Of a stretch of 14,376 nucleotides of DNA, positions 1 to 7,127 are shown one piece after another. The notes below the pieces were generated by a model, which saw only the letters and a program-made list of their open reading frames with translations, was not told where the DNA came from and did not search any database. Position 1 is the stretch's first letter, and the number at the start of each line of letters is the position of its first letter. Made by a program: the position numbers and the translations under genes. Source of the DNA: Candidatus Nanopelagicales bacterium (GTDB lineage Bacteria > Actinomycetota > Actinomycetes > S36-B12); NCBI GenBank assembly GCA_030836325.1, contig JAURQC010000076.1, positions 1 through 14,376 on the forward strand. Direction: 5' to 3'.

Positions 1-1
1 C

Positions 2-922
2 GGCTATCAGGTGGGCGAATTTCCGGTCCTGTGGGCCGAATGGAATGACCGCTTCCGCGACGCAACGCGTTCTTTCTGGCGCGGCTCCGGCAGCGCAGCT
101 GAACTCGGGTGGCGTCTGACCGGTTCAGCCGACCTGTTCGAAAATGAAGGGCGTCGGCCCTTCTCGAGTATCAACTTCGTCACCGCACACGACGGTTTCA
201 CACTGCGGGATCTCGTGACCTACGAACACAAGCACAACGACGCCAACCTCGAGGACAACCGCGACGGAACAGACAACAACATTTCCGCCAACTACGGCCA
301 CGAAGGCGAGTCCGATGATCCGGACATTAACGAGATCCGTCGACGGCAGATGAAAAATCTGCTGACCACATGCGTCCTGTCCTCCGGCGTCCCGATGCTC
401 TCTGGTGGCGACGAATTCGGCCGAACCCAGTACGGCAACAACAATGCGTACTGCCAAGACAACGCGATCAGTTGGTACGACTGGGAGTGGCTAGGCCACG
501 ATGACTGGCATGGCGAGCTGTATAGCTTCGCGTGCCGCCTCGTAGAGCTGCGGCGCTCGAACCAGGCGTTTCGTCGTCGCCACTTCTTCGATTCCTCCCG
601 AGCAGCCCAGGACGTCCTGTGGTGGCATGCCGACGGCAGGGAATTTGGTGAATATGACTGGAACGACCCTGGCCAACGCTGTCTTGGCATGATCCTCAGC
701 AACGCGACGATGGACCCCGCGGTCGGAAGCGTCGCCGATGCCAAAGCCAGCGCGTTTCTGTGGGCCATGAACGCCCAGGACTTCGCCGTCGACTTTCGCC
801 TCCCCGAGGCATTCACCCAAGCCGACATTGAGCTGCACACCTGCTCCCAGGCACCGCAGATGCGTCACGGTGTTATGCACCTGCCTGCACGCAGCACTGT
901 CATCCTCGCCCAGCGCCGGTAA
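2..922 (+). CDS. glgX: Glycogen debranching enzyme GlgX, C-terminal part (5' end outside window)
   Basis: This is the last ~306 residues of a GH13 isoamylase-type enzyme that hydrolyses alpha-1,6 branches during cytoplasmic glycogen breakdown. The reading frame is open from base 2, so the start lies outside the window. Visible family marks are the VGEFPVLWAEWN stretch at the very beginning, the GH13 region IV motif FVTAHDGFTL (about bases 175-205, containing the conserved catalytic-site His-Asp), the HNDANLEDNRDG and SGGDEFGRTQ segments, and AYCQDNAISWYDW. The remainder is the beta-sandwich C-terminal domain. It ends with TAA at 920-922, 45 nt before the next likely start. No intrinsic terminator is obvious after it. 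The family assignment is firm; whether the missing N-terminal part is intact cannot be seen. Confidence 0.93.
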   Translation, partial: GYQVGEFPVLWAEWNDRFRDATRSFWRGSGSAAELGWRLTGSADLFENEGRRPFSSINFVTAHDGFTLRDLVTYEHKHNDANLEDNRDGTDNNISANYGHEGESDDPDINEIRRRQMKNLLTTCVLSSGVPMLSGGDEFGRTQYGNNNAYCQDNAISWYDWEWLGHDDWHGELYSFACRLVELRRSNQAFRRRHFFDSSRAAQDVLWWHADGREFGEYDWNDPGQRCLGMILSNATMDPAVGSVADAKASAFLWAMNAQDFAVDFRLPEAFTQADIELHTCSQAPQMRHGVMHLPARSTVILAQRR

Positions 923-953
923 CCAAGCCGTGGCTCCCGCGGGCAGGGGCGAA

Positions 954-959
954 TAGGGT
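954..959 (+). promoter_or_regulatory. Candidate -10 box (TAGGGT) for a leaderless aldo/keto reductase transcript
   Basis: TAGGGT matches the actinobacterial TANNNT -10 pattern and ends 8 nt before ATG 968, which would put the transcription start at or next to that ATG. The -35 region is poor (TGGCTC at 931-936 with a 17-nt spacer). The spacing favours ATG 968 over the in-frame GTG 962, which is only 2 nt from the box. This is a motif-only prediction. Confidence 0.4.
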
Positions 960-967
960 TTGTGGCT

Positions 968-1966
968 ATGGAATTTCGGCACCTCGGCCGCAGCGGCCTG
1001 AAGATCAGCGCTCTTACCTACGGCAACTGGATCACCCACGGTTCGCAGGTGGACGACGCCACGGCCCACGCGACCATCCACGCGGCCCTTGACGCCGGGA
1101 TCACCACCTTCGACACCGCCGACGTCTACGCCGGCACCCGGGCTGAGGAAGTCATGGGCGCTGCTCTTCGCGGTCAGCGCCGAGAGGGTCTGGAAATCTT
1201 CACCAAGGTCTACTGGCCTACGGGTCCTGGGGTAAACGATCGAGGTCTGTCTCGCAAGCACATTATGGAATCCTGCGAGAACTCCCTGCGGCGCCTGCAG
1301 ACCGACTACGTGGACCTTTACCAAGCGCATCGCTTCGACTACGACACTCCTCTCGAAGAGACGCTCCGCGCATTCGACGATCTAGTGCGACAAGGCAAGA
1401 TTCTGTACGTCGGCGTATCGGAGTGGACGGCATCGGAGATCCGAGAGGCGATGCGTATCGCCGAGGACATGGGCTTCGACAAGATCATCAGCAATCAGCC
1501 GCAGTACTCGATGCTCTACCGAGTTATTGAAGCCGAGGTCGTACCCACCTGCGAGGAGCTCGGCGTGAGCCAGATCGTGTGGTCGCCGATGGCTCAGGGT
1601 GTGCTCACCGGCAAATACCTGCCCGGCCAGCAACCCCCCGAAGGATCGCGTGCGTCCGGTGGCGAGGGCGCGCAGATGATCGAACGCTGGATGCGTGACG
1701 ACGTACTAACCGCGGTGCAACGACTCGTGCCCATCGCCCAGGACATGGACCTGACCCTGTCGCAATTGGCTATCGCCTGGGTCTTGACCAACCCCAACGT
1801 CTCAGCGGCGATCATCGGAGCCTCACGGCCGGAACAAATCGATGAGAACGTCAAGGCCGCTGGCATCACACTTCCCGACGACGTCATGAGTGCCATCGAC
1901 TATGCACTCGGGGACCTCGTCATCAACGATCCAAGCCTGACCAAGTCACCCAACCCGCGTCCGTAA
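968..1966 (+). CDS. Aldo/keto reductase, Kv-beta/YakC-like
   Basis: A 332-residue NADPH-dependent oxidoreductase of the aldo/keto reductase superfamily, close in layout to the AKR branch that contains potassium-channel beta subunits and L-glyceraldehyde-3-phosphate reductase. The N-terminus MEFRHLGRSGLKIS is the usual family opening. The full catalytic tetrad can be placed: D49 and Y54 (FDTADVYAG), K80 (FTKVYW) and H121 (YQAHRFD). The segments ISNQPQYSML and IVWSPMAQGVLTGKY, and the late NADPH-binding stretch AAIIGASRPEQIDENV, are also present. GTG at 962 is an alternative start adding two residues. The 68-residue gene follows 37 nt later on the same strand and may be cotranscribed. The natural substrate cannot be read from sequence. 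Confidence 0.92.
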   Translation: MEFRHLGRSGLKISALTYGNWITHGSQVDDATAHATIHAALDAGITTFDTADVYAGTRAEEVMGAALRGQRREGLEIFTKVYWPTGPGVNDRGLSRKHIMESCENSLRRLQTDYVDLYQAHRFDYDTPLEETLRAFDDLVRQGKILYVGVSEWTASEIREAMRIAEDMGFDKIISNQPQYSMLYRVIEAEVVPTCEELGVSQIVWSPMAQGVLTGKYLPGQQPPEGSRASGGEGAQMIERWMRDDVLTAVQRLVPIAQDMDLTLSQLAIAWVLTNPNVSAAIIGASRPEQIDENVKAAGITLPDDVMSAIDYALGDLVINDPSLTKSPNPRP

Positions 1967-2003
1967 GTAAGTAACCGCACACCAAGATCAACGAAGGAGC
2001 ACC

Positions 2004-2210
2004 ATGGGCTGGACATGGACCTACTCATCGGACAGCGACGCCAATCTGTCTCCGGCCTCGGGAACGCGCGAAGACTTCCCGAGCCAAGCCGATGCGGAGT
2101 CCTGGATCGGTGAGAACTTCCGCGCATTGCTCAATGAGGGCGTGGACAAGGTCACCCTGCTTGAGGACGGGGCAATCGCGTACACCATGAGCCTGCACCC
2201 CAGCGAGTAG
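2004..2210 (+). CDS. Small conserved actinobacterial protein of unknown function
   Basis: A 68-residue protein starting at ATG 2004, 4 nt after a good Shine-Dalgarno AAGGAG at 1994-1999. It is acidic, with no signal peptide, membrane segment or cysteine. The segments MGWTWTY, DFPSQADAESWIGENF and DKVTLLEDG, and the end MSLHP, match from memory a widespread short actinobacterial family without a known role. It may share a transcript with the reductase 37 nt upstream. It ends 30 nt before the riboswitch region begins. I assign no function; that it is a real gene rests on the ribosome-binding site and the recognised conserved segments. Confidence 0.8.
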   Translation: MGWTWTYSSDSDANLSPASGTREDFPSQADAESWIGENFRALLNEGVDKVTLLEDGAIAYTMSLHPSE

Positions 2211-2240
2211 TCAACTTTTCAATCAGTGGGCAATATGCGC

Positions 2241-2397
2241 GGTGCTTTGACACCGGGTGCTGCGGCGTGGTCATATTCGCCTACAACTGAATGCACGCGT
2301 TCGACGTCCAGGGGAAGTCGGTGAAAATCCGACGCTGTCCCGCAACCGTGAGCACACCGAGATGCCCATCTCGAGTGGAGCGAGTCGGAGCACCTGG
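2241..2397 (+). promoter_or_regulatory. Cobalamin (AdoCbl-type) riboswitch
   Basis: The core GGGGAA...GGTGAAAATCC...GCTGTCCCGCAACCGTGA (2311-2351) is the diagnostic conserved heart of the RF00174 family. Inside it GTCGG (2317-2321) pairs with CCGAC (2329-2333). The 3' B12-box-like segment AGTCGGAGCACCTGGC lies at 2382-2397. Its AGCACC (2389-2394) can pair with GGTGCT (2256-2261) to close the junction. A peripheral hairpin GAGAT-GCCC-ATCTC sits at 2359-2372. With the downstream hairpin it fills most of the 336-base gene-free stretch 2211-2546. It heads the transporter operon, so cobalamin binding should shut the operon off. The exact 5' boundary is uncertain, and I found no convincing promoter upstream of it. 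Confidence 0.93.
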
Positions 2398-2461
2398 CGA
2401 GCGCGAGCGGCTCCATCCGTCGAGGTAACAGGACGAGTCCACGGGAACCCCCCTGACGCGT

Positions 2462-2490
2462 CCCTCATGCCGAAAGCATGAGGGATTTTC
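2462..2490 (+). terminator. Riboswitch-associated intrinsic terminator
   Basis: A perfect 9-bp stem CCCTCATGC / GCATGAGGG (2462-2470 and 2476-2484) with a CGAAA loop is followed by ATTTTC. It lies 65 nt downstream of the B12 box and 57 nt before the first gene of the operon, where a ligand-controlled attenuator would be. GGACG (2431-2435) can pair with CGTCC (2459-2463), overlapping the left arm by two bases; this is a weak candidate for the competing fold. The U-tract is short (four T), so termination may be partial or may need help. Confidence 0.7.
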
Positions 2491-2546
2491 GTTGGGCGGT
2501 CCACATGGACAACGCTCCGGACCGCTCATCCGAAAGAGGACGACCT

Positions 2547-3578
2547 ATGGTCACCCGATTTACCCGTGCCGGCAAAGCTGGCCTTGCATCTCTCGCCGCA
2601 GTCTCCTTATCTACCGCCCTGCTCGCCGCACCAGCGAATGCCGCCGATACCGGGCTGTTCGGTTCCCAAGACGCCACCTACGACGGCGTATTTCGCCAGT
2701 CGCTGGCCATCTCCGGACTCGCTGCCGTGGATGCCCGCATACCTGACGCTGCCGTCGAGTGGCTGAAGGACCAGCAGTGCGCAGACGGATCCTTTGAGGC
2801 CTACCGCAGCAACACCGCTACTCGCTGCGGAGCATCCGACCCCGAAACGTTCTCCGGGCCAGACACCAACAGCACGGCTATGGCGGCGACCGCGCTGTTC
2901 CTCGCCGGCGAGCAAGCCGAAGCCCGAAAAGCTGTGACCTGGCTGATCTCGGCCCAAAACGACGACTTCGGTTTTCCGTTCCACGCCGGTGGTGAGTCCG
3001 ACGCCAACAGCACGGGTCTCGCGCTCGTCGCTTTGCAGACCGTGCAGCCACAAGACCGGAGTGCTCGGATACCGAATGCGAAGAAGTTCCTGGGGACTGT
3101 GAAGCTGAAGTGCGCTAGCGGCGGTGGCTTGGCCTACCAGCAGGGCAGCAAAGCCAACGGATTGGCAACTGCCCAGGGGTACATGGGTCTCGCCGGAGCG
3201 CTCCCTGTCAACTCTCAACAATCGCTCGCCGCGGACCCCGTGTGCAAGAAGCGGGACACCGCTGCGAATGCCGGCGGATTCCTCGCCTCGGCGATCGAAG
3301 ACGCAGGTGCAGTCCAGTCGGACTTTGGATCAGGCGCCGACTACACCTCAACCGGATGGGCAGTCCTCGGCTTGATCGCAAACAACGTCGGCGCCTCGGC
3401 GGTCGACACCGGTGTTGAGGCGCTCAAGGACAACGCTCGCTCGTACGTTTCTTCCGGCAAGGATGCAGTCCCCGGAGCTGCCGGCCTCATGCTGTTGGTC
3501 GCCGATGCAAATGGCGACAATCCGCGCTCCTTCGGTGGCGTCAACCTGATCGGTGCCGTGACGGGAAGCATGCAGTGA
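2547..3578 (+). CDS. Secreted alpha/alpha-barrel protein with prenyltransferase/squalene-cyclase-type repeats (putative B12-capture protein)
   Basis: A 343-residue exported protein. The chosen ATG at 2547 follows AAGAGGA (2534-2540); the earlier in-frame ATG 2478 lies inside the terminator stem and is rejected. A Sec signal peptide (basic start, hydrophobic residues 13-28) has a likely cut after ANA32. The mature part shows repeated helix-pair units: WLKDQQCADGSF (72-83, QW-like), WLISAQNDDFGF (132-143), and three copies of a D-x-x-S-T-x-x-A motif at 106, 152 and 265. This is the pattern of alpha/alpha toroids such as squalene cyclases and of the alpha domain of intrinsic factor/transcobalamin. 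Four cysteines (78, 94, 189, 233) could form two disulfides outside the cell. No cyclase DxDD acid motif is visible, which argues for binding rather than catalysis. It is the first gene after the riboswitch and overlaps the next gene by 4 nt. The fold is well supported; B12 binding is inferred. Confidence 0.85.
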   Translation: MVTRFTRAGKAGLASLAAVSLSTALLAAPANAADTGLFGSQDATYDGVFRQSLAISGLAAVDARIPDAAVEWLKDQQCADGSFEAYRSNTATRCGASDPETFSGPDTNSTAMAATALFLAGEQAEARKAVTWLISAQNDDFGFPFHAGGESDANSTGLALVALQTVQPQDRSARIPNAKKFLGTVKLKCASGGGLAYQQGSKANGLATAQGYMGLAGALPVNSQQSLAADPVCKKRDTAANAGGFLASAIEDAGAVQSDFGSGADYTSTGWAVLGLIANNVGASAVDTGVEALKDNARSYVSSGKDAVPGAAGLMLLVADANGDNPRSFGGVNLIGAVTGSMQ

Positions 3579-4342
3579 CATCAGTGGCGACGGCCCTTCG
3601 AGCCCGAGTCCTCATCGCGTCCGCGGTGAGCGGCTTGGTGCTCCTGGGCGCCGTCGCCACGCCAGTCAGTGCGGCCACCACGTACCGGTATTGGTCCTAC
3701 TGGATCGGTACTGACACCACTGGCGGAGCTCCCCAATGGGGTTATGCGGTGGAAGGAGCCGGAACGCGTGTCCCTGTCGACGGCGACGTCGAGGGCTGGC
3801 GATTCGGCTTAGCCGCCCGGACCTCCGACATCTACCCCGACACCCTGCCGGACTTCGCATCGATCTGTGCTGAGGTGGACCCCTCGGATGATTCCAAGCG
3901 GATAGCGGTCGTTGTCGACCCTGGAGAGCCAGCCGACGCCCCCGATGGAGAAACTCCTGGCCCGTTGACTACGACATGCGTCGTTGCCGAGTTATCAGCA
4001 ACCAGTTTGGACATCTTGCAGACGGTGGCAACGGTCCGCACCGACGCTGGCTTCGTATGCGGAATCGATGGCTATCCCGCTATTGAGTGCGCGCCGCTCG
4101 TCGACGAACCGGTCGAATCGGCAGTCACGAGTAGCGACATCACCCCAAAAGACGTCACACAAGAAGGCGCCGCTCAACAAGGCGACTCCGACCGGCAAAA
4201 CACCGACGAAGTCGACACCACGGCCGCATCGCCGGATACGTCTGGCTCTGGAACGCCACTGATCACCGCTGCCGTCGTTTCCTCGGCAGCAATTATCGGC
4301 TTCGGCTTGTGGCGACGTTCGCGTCGGGTCAGGCAATCGTGA
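3575..4342 (+). CDS. SCO2322-type exported protein with C-terminal membrane anchor
   Basis: A 255-residue protein starting at GTG 3575, overlapping the previous stop by 4 nt (GTGA), with GGGAAG 6 nt upstream. Layout: signal peptide (hydrophobic 12-28, likely cut after VSA33); a globular part of about residues 37-175 with YRYWSYWIG, WGYAVEGAG, VDGDVEGWRFG (68-78) and DAPDGETPG; a polar Thr/Ser/Asp/Gln-rich linker of about 176-228; a hydrophobic helix of about 229-246; and an RRSRRVR tail. It should sit in the membrane with its domain outside. Cysteines 98, 135, 162 and 172 could form disulfides. The motifs match, from memory, the uncharacterised SCO2322 family found beside the equivalent Streptomyces transporter. 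The W...DGD...W pattern is reminiscent of the transcobalamin-type beta domain (DUF4430); this resemblance is my inference. The biochemical role is unproven. Confidence 0.8.
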   Translation: MTSVATALRARVLIASAVSGLVLLGAVATPVSAATTYRYWSYWIGTDTTGGAPQWGYAVEGAGTRVPVDGDVEGWRFGLAARTSDIYPDTLPDFASICAEVDPSDDSKRIAVVVDPGEPADAPDGETPGPLTTTCVVAELSATSLDILQTVATVRTDAGFVCGIDGYPAIECAPLVDEPVESAVTSSDITPKDVTQEGAAQQGDSDRQNTDEVDTTAASPDTSGSGTPLITAAVVSSAAIIGFGLWRRSRRVRQS

Positions 4343-5499
4343 GTACGGGTATCGCCCCGACGGGCCTTCGGTCACGAACCACGACCAACCTGCGTAACGT
4401 CGACGACACCCGTTGGCTTCACCCGGTCGCTTGGTGGTCCTGGGCTCTCGGACTTGCCGTTGCAGCTAGCACCACAACAAATCCACTGCTGCTGATCGGG
4501 CTCATCGTGTCCGCTGCCGTAGTAGTGGACCGCCGCAAGCCTGACGCTCCATGGGCGAGGTCCTTCGGATTCTTTATTCGCCTGGCGATCATCATCGTGA
4601 TCTTTCGCCTGCTCGCCCAAATCATTTTTGTGGCACCCACAGGCACAACGTTGCTCATCGATCTTCCCGGTATCACGCTGCCGTCATGGCTTGCGGGAAT
4701 CCGTCTCGGCGGAGCGTTGATGCTCGAGCCGGCGCTCACTGCGCTGTACGACGGACTGCGCCTGGCCGCCATCATCATCTCCATCGGTGCTGCAAGTTCA
4801 CTGGCGTCACCGAGCCGACTCCTAAAATCCGTCCCTGCAGCGGTGTACGAGATCGGCGTTAGCGTGGTGGTGGCTACGACCTTCCTTCCACAGCTCGCCA
4901 GCGACGTCTCACGAATCCGCGCAAACCGTCGCCTTCGAGGACGTCGTGACACCGGGCTTCGCGGTGTGAGTGGAACAGTCATGCCGGTCCTGCACGGTGC
5001 GATGGATAGGTCGATCTCGCTCGCAGCCGCCATGGACTCCCGGGGCTACGGCAGAGTCGGACACATCACTTCCGCACAGCGACGACTCACCACAGCACTG
5101 CTCGTTATCGGTCTTGTCGCAGCAACCATCGGGACCTACGGCCTCTTGGGCACCGGATCAGCAACCTGGTGGGGGCCAAGTTTGGTGATCATCGGACTCG
5201 GTTGCGCCCTCGGCAGCCTCGCGCTCTCAGGTCGACGCAATGTGCGAACCCGATATCGCCCCAACGCGTGGAGAGCCGCCGATATCGGGACAGTCGCCTC
5301 CGGCGCATTCGTGGCGGTGCTCTTCCTCGTGGCTTCCGCGCTCGACCCCGCTGGAATGAACACCGGAACATCACCACCGGTCTGGCCGTCGATGCCTGTG
5401 GTGGCCATCATCGGCTTATTCGTTGCTGTGGTTCCAGCATTCCTGACTCCCCCTCCCCCAATCAATCGGGTGAACACCGACAAGGAGGTGCACGCATGA
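4339..5499 (+). CDS. ecfT: ECF transporter transmembrane coupling protein (EcfT/CbiQ family)
   Basis: A 386-residue membrane protein that couples the ATPase to the substrate-binding S protein. GTG 4339 is chosen because it overlaps the previous stop by 4 nt (GTGA); an in-frame GTG at 4309 would overlap by 34 nt and has no better ribosome site. No clear Shine-Dalgarno precedes it, so translational coupling is likely. The N-terminal segment TRWLHPVAWWSWALGLA is typical of the family. The two coupling-helix motifs are visible: ANRRLRG at about 197-203 and AMDSRGYGR at about 231-239, each holding the Arg-Gly that contacts the ATPases. There are several hydrophobic helices before and after them, with two additional C-terminal segments after residue ~250. 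Its family position is clear; the substrate is set by the S protein and by riboswitch context. Confidence 0.88.
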   Translation: MSTGIAPTGLRSRTTTNLRNVDDTRWLHPVAWWSWALGLAVAASTTTNPLLLIGLIVSAAVVVDRRKPDAPWARSFGFFIRLAIIIVIFRLLAQIIFVAPTGTTLLIDLPGITLPSWLAGIRLGGALMLEPALTALYDGLRLAAIIISIGAASSLASPSRLLKSVPAAVYEIGVSVVVATTFLPQLASDVSRIRANRRLRGRRDTGLRGVSGTVMPVLHGAMDRSISLAAAMDSRGYGRVGHITSAQRRLTTALLVIGLVAATIGTYGLLGTGSATWWGPSLVIIGLGCALGSLALSGRRNVRTRYRPNAWRAADIGTVASGAFVAVLFLVASALDPAGMNTGTSPPVWPSMPVVAIIGLFVAVVPAFLTPPPPINRVNTDKEVHA

Positions 5500-7127
5500 T
5501 CGAGTTCGACAACGTGACGATTCGGTACGGAGCCGAACAACTCCCCATTATCGAGCACCTTGATCTGACCATCGATGAAGGCGAGTTCATCCTCGTCGTG
5601 GGTGCTACGGGATCAGGCAAAAGCACCCTTCTGGGTGCCATCAACGGTCTCGTACCGCACTTCACCGGCGGAGTTCTCAGCGGCGATATCCGAGTGGACG
5701 GACGCAGCACCTCCACCAACCGTCCGCGCGATCTCGCAGACATCGTCGGCATCGTCCCGCAAGACCCCTTGTCGAGTTTCGTCACCGACACCGTCGAAGA
5801 AGAACTCGCCTACACGATGGAGTGCCTAGGTATCGCTCCAGACGTCATGCGCCGACGCGTCGAGGAAACACTCGACCTCCTCGGGTTGGAAGATCTGCGC
5901 AATCGACCTTTGCGGAGCCTTAGCGGCGGCCAGCGTCAGCGCGCAGCCATCGGTGCTGTCCTTACTGCGCACCCGCGGGTTCTCGTGCTCGATGAACCAA
6001 CATCGGCTCTTGATCCCGGTGCCGCAGAAGAAGTCCTCGCGGCTCTTCACCGACTTGTTCACGACATCGGCGTCACGGTCGTGCTGGCCGAGCATCGTTT
6101 GGAGCGGGTTGTCCAGTACGCCGATCGAATCGTCTCGCTTGGATCGCCCGCCTCCACCGGCGTCGATGGCACCCCCATCACCATCGGTGAACCCGAAGCG
6201 ATCATGTCCACAGCACCGATCGCACCGCCCGTGGTTCACCTCGCCCGCGTAGCAGGATGGGATCCGACCCCCATCACTGTCCGAGATGCGCGTCGTCAGG
6301 CTTCCTCCCTTCGACAACTCCTCGTCGGGCACGTTCCGCCGGTTCGGGCAGTTTCCGCGGCAGGTGAGATCGCGGCACTACACGACACCACCGTGAGGTA
6401 CGGGTCGATTCCCGCCCTGCGCTCGGTGTCGGTACGGATCAACGCCGGTGACGTCGTCGCTCTTATGGGGCGTAACGGAGCTGGGAAATCAACCCTGCTC
6501 CACTCACTCGTTGGCCAGACGCGGCCATCGTCCGGGTCCATTGACATCGCCGGAACGGATCCGAGCTTGTTGACTGGCCCCGAACTCATTCACCGTGTCG
6601 GTCTCGTGCCACAAGAGCCCGCCGATCTACTCGAAGCCAGCACCGTCGCCGAGGAATGTGCCGCCTCGGACCGCGACGCAGAGTGCGAGCCCGGCACCAC
6701 CCGCGCCTTGCTCGCGCTCCTTGCACCAGAAGTGCTCGACACCACACACCCACGCGATCTGAGCGAGGGGCAGCGGCTCCTGCTGGTGCTGTGCATCGTG
6801 CTGGCGGCCCGACCGACATTGATCTGCCTCGACGAGCCCACGCGAGGACTGGACTACGCAACCAAGGAGCGGCTGACGCGGGTGGTTACCGATCTGGCTC
6901 ACGCGGGTCACGCGGTCGTCCTGGCGACCCACGATGTTGAGCTCGCGGCTGAGGTCTCCTCTCGGGTCGTGATCGTTGCCGATGGAGAAGTCGTCGCTGA
7001 CGGCCCAACCTCTGAGGTCATCACATCCTCGCCGATGTTCGCTCCTCAAGTTGCCAAGATCCTTTCCCCGCAGCCGTGGCTGACGGTCGAGCAGGTTCGC
7101 AAAGCACTCGAACAGGAGACCGCATGA
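5496..7127 (+). CDS. ecfA: ECF transporter double ATPase (EcfA1-EcfA2 fusion)
   Basis: A 543-residue fusion of two ABC ATPase domains that powers ECF uptake. ATG 5496 overlaps the previous stop (ATGA) and follows a strong AAGGAGG at 5482-5488. Domain 1 (about 1-225): Walker A GATGSGKST 36-44, Q89, signature LSGGQ 142-146, Walker B VLVLDE 162-167, switch His 200. Domain 2 (about 305-520): Walker A GRNGAGKST 325-333, signature LSEGQ from 422, LICLDEP Walker B, and THD switch His. A linker of about 80 residues joins them. Fusion fixes a 1:1 heterodimer, and with its own T and S proteins this suggests a dedicated rather than shared (group II) ECF module. The second signature has Glu in place of the first Gly of SGG. 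A 4-nt ATGA overlap links it to the S gene. Confidence 0.92.
   Translation: MIEFDNVTIRYGAEQLPIIEHLDLTIDEGEFILVVGATGSGKSTLLGAINGLVPHFTGGVLSGDIRVDGRSTSTNRPRDLADIVGIVPQDPLSSFVTDTVEEELAYTMECLGIAPDVMRRRVEETLDLLGLEDLRNRPLRSLSGGQRQRAAIGAVLTAHPRVLVLDEPTSALDPGAAEEVLAALHRLVHDIGVTVVLAEHRLERVVQYADRIVSLGSPASTGVDGTPITIGEPEAIMSTAPIAPPVVHLARVAGWDPTPITVRDARRQASSLRQLLVGHVPPVRAVSAAGEIAALHDTTVRYGSIPALRSVSVRINAGDVVALMGRNGAGKSTLLHSLVGQTRPSSGSIDIAGTDPSLLTGPELIHRVGLVPQEPADLLEASTVAEECAASDRDAECEPGTTRALLALLAPEVLDTTHPRDLSEGQRLLLVLCIVLAARPTLICLDEPTRGLDYATKERLTRVVTDLAHAGHAVVLATHDVELAAEVSSRVVIVADGEVVADGPTSEVITSSPMFAPQVAKILSPQPWLTVEQVRKALEQETA

Noticed and set aside
491..1330. A 279-codon - strand frame across the glgX end and the aldo/keto reductase
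   Set aside because: It crosses two recognisable genes and shows no protein motif.
2211..2240. Promoter hexamers (CAATAT and similar) before the riboswitch
   Set aside because: No pair of hexamers with acceptable spacing or a clear TANNNT box at a sensible distance was found.
2478..2546. Upstream in-frame ATG 2478 for the alpha/alpha-barrel protein
   Set aside because: It lies in the right arm of the terminator hairpin, has no ribosome site, and would put 23 polar residues before a proper signal peptide.
5169..5495. Upstream extension of the ECF ATPase frame to 5169
   Set aside because: The added residues have no ABC homology and overlap ecfT; ATG 5496 has a strong AAGGAGG and the family N-terminus.
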